Part shown: piece by piece, positions 1 through 4,470 of the stretch
How positions within the stretch are numbered: position 1 is the first letter of the stretch
Layout of the letters: the number at the start of each line of letters is the position of its first letter
Assembly: GCA_029250345.1 (NCBI GenBank)
Contig: JAQXFL010000026.1
Span: 1-6,166 of the forward strand
From: Candidatus Poseidoniaceae archaeon
Lineage (GTDB): Archaea; Thermoplasmatota; Poseidoniia; Poseidoniales; Poseidoniaceae
Reading direction: 5' to 3'
Length of the DNA stretch: 6,166 nt
Position numbers and translations under genes: made by a program
The notes under the pieces: generated by a model
What the model was told of the DNA's origin: nothing
Seen by the model: only the letters and a program-made list of their open reading frames with translations
Databases searched by the model: none

Positions 1-31
1 GCGAATGAGTTGCAGATTTGCTGTACAGCAT
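1..31 (-). CDS. Possible start of a gene leaving the window, function unknown
   Basis: On the minus strand an ATG at 31-29 opens a frame (MLYSKSATHS) with no stop before the window edge. A GGTGA Shine-Dalgarno match lies five bases before it, the same spacing used in the plus-strand operon, and a GGAGG lies slightly further upstream. A GTTTAAC box centred at 67 would place transcription start close to this ribosome site. An in-frame ATG at 43 is also possible but sits only one base after GGAGG. Ten residues are too few to recognise a family, and the frame could be chance. The call rests only on the start signals. Confidence 0.25.
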   Translation of the reverse strand, partial: MLYSKSATHS

Positions 32-50
32 CTTGTTCACCATGCCTCCG

Positions 51-71
51 TGGTGCAGGGGGTGTTAAACG
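51..71 (-). repeat. Duplicate of the tRNA-Leu 3' end, with CCA
   Basis: Bases 51-71 match 135-155 (the 3' end of the tRNA-Leu gene and its flank) at 17 of 21 positions, with 11 consecutive identical bases (54-64 versus 138-148). Read on the minus strand, this copy contains the acceptor 3' strand CCCCTGC, the discriminator A and then CCA. The real gene has A followed by TCA. The two copies are 84 bases apart, exactly the tRNA gene length. I see no convincing 5' tRNA half at 72-137. It may be the remnant of a tandem tRNA or of an integration event, or a chance similarity. Confidence 0.45.
64..70 (-). promoter_or_regulatory. TATA-like box GTTTAAC, minus strand
   Basis: The minus strand reads GTTTAAC here, centred 36 bases before the possible ATG at 31. 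The same heptamer occurs 38 bases before the ATG of the SDR gene at 1017. An archaeal TATA box about 26 bases before transcription start would leave a leader of roughly 10 bases in both cases. This is inference from position and recurrence only; the box is not a close match to the usual TTTAWATA consensus and it overlaps the tRNA-end repeat. Confidence 0.3.
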
Positions 72-75
72 GTTT

Positions 76-88
76 TGCATGGGATGCA
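76..88. repeat. Short palindrome TGCAT-GGG-ATGCA
   Basis: A perfect 5-base inverted repeat with a 3-base centre lies just upstream (minus-strand sense) of the GTTTAAC box. Its centre is 15 bases from the box centre. A differently worded palindrome sits at the same distance from the GTTTAAC box of the SDR gene. It could be a regulator site, but arms of five bases are common by chance. Confidence 0.3.
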
Positions 89-137
89 TCAACTCAAGCG
101 ATTATCAGCGGCATTACAACGACGCCGGGCAATGTGA

Positions 138-221
138 TGCAGGGGGTGGGATACGAACCCACGAACCCATACGGGACCGGATCTTAAGCCCGGCGCCTTT
201 GACCACCTCAGCCACCCCTGC
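138..221 (-). tRNA. tRNA-Leu, anticodon UAA
   Basis: An 84-base class II tRNA decoding UUA (and UUG by wobble). The acceptor stem pairs GCAGGGG (221-215) with CCCCUGC (145-139), and the discriminator A is at 138. The D-arm ends in GGUCAAAGGC, an archaeal/eukaryotic form. The anticodon stem CCGGG/UCCGG closes the loop CUUAAGA (188-182), giving anticodon UAA at 186-184. The variable arm UCCCGUAUGGGUUC (176-163) closely resembles the archaeal tRNA-Leu consensus. The T-stem GUGGG/CCCAC holds the loop UUCGUAU. CCA is not encoded and there is no intron. The odd point is the T-loop: position 58, almost always A, is U here. The gene lies downstream of the SDR gene on the same strand, 49 bases after its stop. 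Confidence 0.96.
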
Positions 222-229
222 AGGCAACC

Positions 230-282
230 GTAGCACCAAGAGGATTTGAAGAAAACCCTTCGACACTTGCCTATGGTGCTAC
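230..282. repeat. 9-base inverted repeat around the SDR stop codon
   Basis: GTAGCACCA (230-238) is the exact reverse complement of TGGTGCTAC (274-282). The 35-base interior contains the SDR stop codon (271-273) and a smaller possible hairpin (TTGAAG at 246-251 with CTTCGA at 258-263, one G-T pair). In the minus-strand transcript this would fold into a stem-loop between the SDR gene and the tRNA. It might help end SDR transcription, shape processing of a joint transcript, or be incidental. No oligo-T run follows it. Confidence 0.45.
243..250 (-). promoter_or_regulatory. Weak TATA-like element for the tRNA gene
   Basis: The minus strand reads CTTCAAAT at about -22 to -29 relative to the tRNA 5' end, where an archaeal TATA box is expected. 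The sequence departs from consensus and lies inside the loop of the inverted repeat, so the tRNA could instead be co-transcribed with the SDR gene. Confidence 0.2.
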
Positions 283-1017
283 CGACCAGCCGCCATCAAC
301 TTCGATGATTTGGCCGGACAAATACGGTGAATCGAGCAAGAATGAGATGGCATTTGCCACATCTTCAACCTCCCCGGCTCGGCCAAGGGGAATCTTCTCG
401 ATGACCGAGGCAAAATGTTCGGCCTCCCATTCGGCAGCCATTATAGCCCCTGGTGCAACGCAATTCACTCGAACATCAGGCGCTAGGTCGCCAGCGAGAT
501 TCATCATGAGCTGGCGAAGAGCCGCTTTACTCGAGGTATAGTGAGAGAGGCCTTTCCAAGCCCGTCCAAGAGATGTATCAATCATCCCAACGACGCATCC
601 GTTCGCAGTTTTGAGTGGCTCAACAAGCCGTTGAGTGAGGAGAAAAGGAACCTCGACATGTATGCGGTTGTTCAAACGAAGTTCTTCGAGAGAAACTTCC
701 TCGAAGTTCATTGAATTATAGATTGAAGCATTGTGGATCAATCCGTGCAAACCTCCGTTGTTTTTCACGGAATCATGAGCAAGAATATGTTGGACAAGTT
801 GTTCAAGTTCTTCGTCGCTACCAAGGTCGGCCCGGACGATTTCAGCTGATGCAGGAGTGCCGTTTTCGCGCAAGTATGAATCAAGGAAATTTTGGGCATC
901 TTCCATAGAGTTGCGTACATGGAGAAATACGAACCATCCTTCCGCCAAGAGTTTGGCAGCAGTCGCAGCCCCAATCCGCTTACCGCTGCCGGTAATCAGC
1001 GCTACTCGTTGTCCCAT
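271..1017 (-). CDS. Short-chain dehydrogenase, pteridine reductase/FolM type
   Basis: This encodes a cytosolic NAD(P)H-dependent Rossmann-fold reductase of the SDR superfamily, 248 residues from the ATG at 1017. Numbered from that start, the nucleotide-binding motif TGSGKRIG is at 9-16, HxR follows strand 2 (33-35, favouring NADPH), NAS is at 96-98, the catalytic set is Asp147, Tyr160 and Lys164, PG is at 189-190 and DGG at 241-243. Ordinary SDRs have Ser where this has Asp. The D-x12-Y-x3-K pattern and the KRIG motif are typical of pteridine reductase PTR1 and dihydromonapterin reductase FolM. Reduction of a pterin or folate is therefore the best guess; the substrate is not shown. Longer starts exist (ATG 1044, TTG 1047), but the family begins close to the first strand, and the GTTTAAC box at 1052-1058 suits the ATG at 1017. 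The gene is divergent from lipA. Confidence 0.88.
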   Translation of the reverse strand: MGQRVALITGSGKRIGAATAAKLLAEGWFVFLHVRNSMEDAQNFLDSYLRENGTPASAEIVRADLGSDEELEQLVQHILAHDSVKNNGGLHGLIHNASIYNSMNFEEVSLEELRLNNRIHVEVPFLLTQRLVEPLKTANGCVVGMIDTSLGRAWKGLSHYTSSKAALRQLMMNLAGDLAPDVRVNCVAPGAIMAAEWEAEHFASVIEKIPLGRAGEVEDVANAISFLLDSPYLSGQIIEVDGGWSVAP

Positions 1018-1051
1018 GTTGCCCACGAACCGTTCGACCCTCATCAATGCT

Positions 1052-1058
1052 GTTAAAC
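1052..1058 (-). promoter_or_regulatory. TATA-like box GTTTAAC for the SDR gene
   Basis: The minus strand reads GTTTAAC, centred 38 bases before the ATG at 1017, matching the spacing of the identical heptamer at 64-70. Transcription would start near 1029, giving a leader of about 12 bases. If this is the promoter, the longer SDR starts at 1044 and 1047 would lie upstream of the transcript. Confidence 0.3.
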
Positions 1059-1064
1059 AAGAAC

Positions 1065-1076
1065 GCCATCAATGGC
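1065..1076. repeat. Short palindrome GCCAT-CA-ATGGC
   Basis: A perfect 5-base inverted repeat with a 2-base centre, located about 15 bases (centre to centre) upstream of the SDR GTTTAAC box. It sits between divergent promoters, so a bound regulator could affect the SDR gene, lipA or both. No regulator gene is in the window. Confidence 0.3.
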
Positions 1077-1112
1077 CAAAAGAAACAAAATTGGAGTTGA
1101 CAGCAATCGCAG

Positions 1113-1136
1113 TTCAAAGTACACCTTTTTGAAAGG
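1113..1136. repeat. Overlapping inverted repeats just before lipA
   Basis: Two inverted repeats overlap here: TTCAAA (1113-1118) with TTTGAA (1128-1133), and CCTTT-TTG-AAAGG (1124-1136). In addition ACACCTTT (1121-1128) is the reverse complement of AAAGGTGT (1165-1172), which lies inside the annotated lipA 5' end. They could be operator elements or alternative folds of the lipA leader, and their role depends on which lipA start is used. The region is A/T-rich, which raises the chance of accidental repeats. Confidence 0.3.
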
Positions 1137-1138
1137 CA

Positions 1139-2197
1139 ATGCCTCGGGTAATTCAAGGGGGAGCAAAGGTGTCCGGCAAACAACTTCCGATGGCGAGTAA
1201 AACACCGCCTGCTTTGCGTCCCAAACCGAAGCGTGAACGGCTGCCCACATGGTTCAAAACGACACTTCCATCCGGTAAAGAACAAGCACTCTTTAACAAA
1301 ACCAAGGCTGCAGTAAAAGACAACGCACTCCATACCGTTTGTCAAGAAGCTCGCTGCCCGAATATCCACGACTGTTGGGCGAGTGGCGATGCTACATTCA
1401 TGATTGCAGGACAGGAATGCACCAGGGGCTGCCGATTTTGCGCTGTTGGGACAATTAAAACACCTCCACCTCTCGATACGAACGAACCAGAACAACTCGC
1501 AGATGCTGTTGATTCAATGAACCTACGTCACGTGGTAATCACCGTCGTCAACAGAGATGATTTACCGGACAGTGGTGCTGAGCATTACAAACAGTGCATT
1601 GATTCAGTACATGTTCGCCGGCCTGAAATCACTCTTGAGTTGTTGTGCTCAGACTTGGCAGGCGACCATGAGGCCCTCGAACATCTCCTGCGCGACAGCC
1701 CACTGTCCGTGTTTGCTCACAATGTCGAATGCGTCCCAAGACTGGACAAGACCGTACGTGACCATCGCGCATCCTTTTCCCAATCTCTCGAAATTCTCCG
1801 TCAAGCCAAAGTGCTTCGACCCGACATCATTACCAAATCTTCACTGATGGTTGGCGTGGGAGAGACGGATGAGGAAATTACCGAAGCCTTGCACCTCCTA
1901 CGAGATGCAAACGTCGATCTCATTACCATAGGACAATACTTGGCACCGTCCTCCAAACATCTTGCTGTGGACCGATTCCCAGAACCCGAAATGTACGATG
2001 TTTGGGCCAAAGATGCCATTGAGATGGGTTTTGCCGGAATTGCCAGCGGACCCCTCGTCCGTTCTTCGTTCAAAGCAGGATTGCTGCTGCGAAAGACGCT
2101 CGACTCAAACAATCAAGAAACAATGCCAGGTGCGTATGTCTACGTCGCTCAACACCAAAGCGATTCACCGACACCACTTAAGACAGAGATGGAGTGA
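1139..2197 (+). CDS. lipA: Lipoyl synthase (LipA/LIAS), radical SAM enzyme
   Basis: LipA inserts two sulfur atoms into an octanoyl group carried on the lipoyl domain of E2-type proteins, using SAM and two [4Fe-4S] clusters. The auxiliary-cluster motif C-x4-C-x5-C is at Cys68, Cys73 and Cys79. The radical SAM motif C-x3-C-x2-C is Cys94, Cys98 and Cys101. The C-terminal RSS motif (308-310) supplies the serine ligand of the auxiliary cluster. HTVCQEARCPN, SGDATFM and ASGPLVRSS are also clearly LipA. The middle part (VFAHNVE, then VRDxRASFxQSL) resembles mitochondrial LIAS and plastid/cyanobacterial forms more than E. coli LipA. Length is 352 residues from the ATG at 1139. GTG 1169 (after GGGGGAG) and ATG 1190 are credible shorter starts, because family conservation begins only near residue 34. 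It is first in the operon, nine bases before E1-alpha, whose partner E2 is its likely substrate. Confidence 0.95.
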   Translation: MPRVIQGGAKVSGKQLPMASKTPPALRPKPKRERLPTWFKTTLPSGKEQALFNKTKAAVKDNALHTVCQEARCPNIHDCWASGDATFMIAGQECTRGCRFCAVGTIKTPPPLDTNEPEQLADAVDSMNLRHVVITVVNRDDLPDSGAEHYKQCIDSVHVRRPEITLELLCSDLAGDHEALEHLLRDSPLSVFAHNVECVPRLDKTVRDHRASFSQSLEILRQAKVLRPDIITKSSLMVGVGETDEEITEALHLLRDANVDLITIGQYLAPSSKHLAVDRFPEPEMYDVWAKDAIEMGFAGIASGPLVRSSFKAGLLLRKTLDSNNQETMPGAYVYVAQHQSDSPTPLKTEME

Positions 2198-2201
2198 GGT
2201 G
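2196..2201 (+). promoter_or_regulatory. Shine-Dalgarno site of E1-alpha, overlapping the lipA stop
   Basis: GAGGTG lies five bases before the ATG at 2207 and shares its first two bases with the lipA TGA stop. This fixes the E1-alpha start and suggests translational coupling. Confidence 0.85.
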
Positions 2202-2206
2202 GAACA

Positions 2207-3448
2207 ATGACCGAGAGAGTGACTGCCACAACCAAGCCGTACACAATCGGTCGCCCACCGTTCCGACCGGGCGAGGACGCTGATTTCGGTGGCAAGTTTA
2301 CTCAACAGCCCGGTGATCTTCATCGGCCAGACCCAGCAACCTGCACAGCTCAAGATACCGTTGCGCACGCATCCGGTTTAGTACGTGTCCTTGATGACAA
2401 CGGCGTTGCGAGCGGCGAATGGAACCCAATGTTGGATGCTGAAACGATGATTCAGGGTCTTGAATACATGATGCGCCTGAGGATTTTCGACGACCGTATG
2501 ATTAAGATGCAACGGACCGGAAAACTCTCTTTTTACATGCGTTCCTTCGGAGAAGAAGCAATCGCTATTGCTCAAACAATGGCACTTGAGACTCAAGACT
2601 GGATTTTCCCCTCCTACCGACAACCGGGTGCTCAATTTGTCCGAGGCCGTGATATGGTCAGCATGATTTGTCACTGCATCGGAAATACTGAAGACAATGT
2701 GAAAGGGCGACAAATGCCAGTCCACTACACGTGGAAAGAGGGCCGGTTTATTTCGATTTCATCTCCCGTTGGCACTCAATTCTCACAAGCGGTTGGAGTT
2801 GCAATGGCAAGCGCTTACAAAGGCGATGATGAAGTCTGCATTTCGTGGCTCGGTGATGGTACATCTGCTCAAGGAGATTACCATTACGCACTCAATTTCG
2901 CTTCGACCTTCAAACCGCCAGTGATTCTCAATGTCGTCAACAACCAGTGGGCAATATCCACCCACGCAAACCTAGCCACGGGTGGACGTACATTCGCTGA
3001 GCGTGGACTTGCCTATGATATTCCATCAATCAGAGTCGATGGCAACGATTTCCTCGCCCTTTACAGTGTTACGAAATGGGCACGTCTTCGGGCTGCTGCT
3101 GGACTTGGCGCAACTCATATCGAAGTCTACACCTACAGAGCAGGTGCTCACTCTTCCTCCGACGATTCCTCCGCATACAGACCGAAGGATGAATTCAAAC
3201 AATGGCCGGGCGGCGACCCTATCCTGCGACTTAAAGAGCACCTGGTAAAAGCCGAACTCTGGGATGAAGAACGTCATGCTGCATTGGCAGAGAAAATTGA
3301 TGATGAAGTCATGACATCCTACAAGGCTGCGTGTGAATTTGGAGACCTAGCAAGCGGACCGTACCCTCCTGCCTCGACCATTTTTACAGAAGTCTACGAA
3401 ACCGTTCCGTGGCATGTTCAAGAACAACGTGAGGAACTTGGAAAGTGA
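2207..3448 (+). CDS. bkdA1: 2-oxoisovalerate (branched-chain 2-oxoacid) dehydrogenase E1-alpha
   Basis: This is the thiamine-diphosphate-binding alpha chain of the E1 decarboxylase, which with E1-beta forms an alpha2-beta2 tetramer. The ThDP motif runs from GDG (216-218) to NN (245-246), ending NNQWAIS. The active-site/phosphorylation loop HSSSDDSSAYR is at 315-325. KGRQMPVHY (167-174), ISSPVGTQ and IRVDGND (275-281) are characteristic. The sequence closely follows Pseudomonas putida BkdA1 from memory, including an N-terminal extension (about residues 17-75) with LVRVLDDNG and a C-terminal end with ASTIFTEVY and a final ELGK. That favours branched-chain oxoacids over pyruvate. KGRQMPVHY and DDSSAYR also match human BCKDHA. 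Length 413 is normal. Pyruvate or acetoin dehydrogenase activity cannot be excluded, since archaeal complexes of this kind can have broad specificity. Confidence 0.93.
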   Translation: MTERVTATTKPYTIGRPPFRPGEDADFGGKFTQQPGDLHRPDPATCTAQDTVAHASGLVRVLDDNGVASGEWNPMLDAETMIQGLEYMMRLRIFDDRMIKMQRTGKLSFYMRSFGEEAIAIAQTMALETQDWIFPSYRQPGAQFVRGRDMVSMICHCIGNTEDNVKGRQMPVHYTWKEGRFISISSPVGTQFSQAVGVAMASAYKGDDEVCISWLGDGTSAQGDYHYALNFASTFKPPVILNVVNNQWAISTHANLATGGRTFAERGLAYDIPSIRVDGNDFLALYSVTKWARLRAAAGLGATHIEVYTYRAGAHSSSDDSSAYRPKDEFKQWPGGDPILRLKEHLVKAELWDEERHAALAEKIDDEVMTSYKAACEFGDLASGPYPPASTIFTEVYETVPWHVQEQREELGK

Positions 3449-3452
3449 GGTG
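3447..3452 (+). promoter_or_regulatory. Shine-Dalgarno site of E1-beta, overlapping the E1-alpha stop
   Basis: GAGGTG overlaps the TGA stop of E1-alpha and sits five bases before the ATG at 3458. It selects this start over the in-frame ATG codons at residues 4 and 6. Confidence 0.85.
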
Positions 3453-3457
3453 CTAGT

Positions 3458-4468
3458 ATGGTAGAAATGAACATGATAAAAGCACTGAACTCGGCCCTCG
3501 AAGTTCAACTCACGAAAGACAAGAATGTCGTTATCTTCGGCGAAGATGTCGGGTTTTTCGGCGGAGTATTCCGTGTAACCGACGGGCTGCAAAAGAAATT
3601 TGGAGAGCACCGAGTCTTCGATTCCCCACTTGCAGAAGGCGGCATTGCTGCCATTGCAATGGGAATGAGCCTCAACGGTTTGAGACCTGTGGCTGAGATT
3701 CAATTCGCAGATTACATCTTCCCTGCATACGACCAAATCGTCAATGAAATTGCAAAAGTTCGTCACCGCTCCGGTGGAGAGTTTACCGCACCGTTGACGT
3801 TCCGCACACCTGCTGGCGGTGGAATCAAGGGTGGACACCACCATTCTCAATCACCAGAGGCACAATTCACGCACACACCAGGCCTCAAAGTGGTCTACTG
3901 TTCGAATCCATACAATGCAAAAGGTCTGCTTACATCGGCGATAGAATGCAACGATCCAGTCATATTCTTTGAACCAAAGCGATGCTACCGTGGGCCGTTT
4001 TACGGCGACCCACACAATGTCCCAACCTGGGCCGGACATCCAGACGGCGATGTGCCAGAAGAATACTACAACGTCCCACTTGAAGAAGCTCGAATCGTTC
4101 GCGAAGGCAGTGCTTGCACCGTGATTGCATGGGGGACTATGGTCCATGTGAGTGAGCAAGCCATCAAGGATTCTGGAATCGATTGTGAACTCATCGATTT
4201 GCAGACATTGGTTCCATGGGACAGAGATACTGTCGTGAATTCAATCAAGAAAACCGGACGATGCGTTATCGTTCACGAAGCACCGAAGACAAGTGGTTTC
4301 GGCGCTGAGATGAGTGCATCGATTCAAGAACGCTGCTTCTATCATCTCGAAGCACCGATTACTCGAGTGACTGGATGGGACACACCCTTCCCTCACACAA
4401 CAGAATGGGATTACATCCCAAGTCCAGCGCGAATCGCTGAAGCAATAAAGAAAACACAGGAGGAATAA
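3458..4468 (+). CDS. bkdA2: 2-oxoisovalerate dehydrogenase E1-beta
   Basis: The beta chain completes the ThDP active site at the interface with E1-alpha and helps dock the E2 core. Its N-terminal pyrimidine-binding half has GEDVGFFGGVFR (28-39), the catalytic glutamate in SPLAEGGI (Glu60), and EIQFADYIFPAYDQ (80-93). GGHHHSQSPEAQF (125-137) includes the conserved histidine before SQSPEA. The C-terminal transketolase half has DPVIFFEPKR (166-175), IDLQTLVPWD (246-255), VIVHEAPKTSGFGAE (270-284) and RVTGWDTPFPH (303-313). FGGVFR, IECxDPVIFFEPKR and ERVTGWDTP-like blocks match P. putida BkdA2 and vertebrate BCKDHB better than pyruvate dehydrogenase beta. Length 336 is standard. It follows E1-alpha by nine bases and precedes E2 by two. 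Confidence 0.94.
   Translation: MVEMNMIKALNSALEVQLTKDKNVVIFGEDVGFFGGVFRVTDGLQKKFGEHRVFDSPLAEGGIAAIAMGMSLNGLRPVAEIQFADYIFPAYDQIVNEIAKVRHRSGGEFTAPLTFRTPAGGGIKGGHHHSQSPEAQFTHTPGLKVVYCSNPYNAKGLLTSAIECNDPVIFFEPKRCYRGPFYGDPHNVPTWAGHPDGDVPEEYYNVPLEEARIVREGSACTVIAWGTMVHVSEQAIKDSGIDCELIDLQTLVPWDRDTVVNSIKKTGRCVIVHEAPKTSGFGAEMSASIQERCFYHLEAPITRVTGWDTPFPHTTEWDYIPSPARIAEAIKKTQEE
4458..4463 (+). promoter_or_regulatory. Shine-Dalgarno site of E2, inside the end of E1-beta
   Basis: AGGAGG lies wholly within the last codons of E1-beta, seven bases before the ATG at 4471. This is the only operon junction that uses AGGAGG and a TAA stop instead of the TGAGGTG arrangement. Confidence 0.85.
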
Positions 4469-4470
4469 AT

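Noticed and set aside
1..137. A complete second tRNA-Leu at 54-137
   Set aside because: Only the 3' end resembles a tRNA. The 5' part cannot pair with the acceptor strand, and no D-arm or anticodon arm is visible.
10..249. Plus-strand open frame of 79 codons
   Set aside because: It runs straight through the minus-strand tRNA-Leu gene and has no ribosome site or recognisable protein features.
1077..1094. CCAAAAG...AAAATTGG as a lipA TATA box or operator
   Set aside because: It is A-rich but has no clear TATA core, the CCAA/TTGG arms are only four bases, and its distance fits none of the lipA starts well.
980..1495. Minus-strand open frame of 171 codons opposite lipA
   Set aside because: It overlaps the conserved cysteine region of lipA in antisense and the SDR start, and its composition looks like antisense coding, not a real protein.
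2207..4468. Pyruvate or acetoin dehydrogenase E1 instead of branched-chain E1
   Set aside because: The N-terminal extension, FGGVFR, VTGWDTP and the C-terminal ends fit the BkdA1/BkdA2 pair better. The alternative is kept only as a caution about substrate range.
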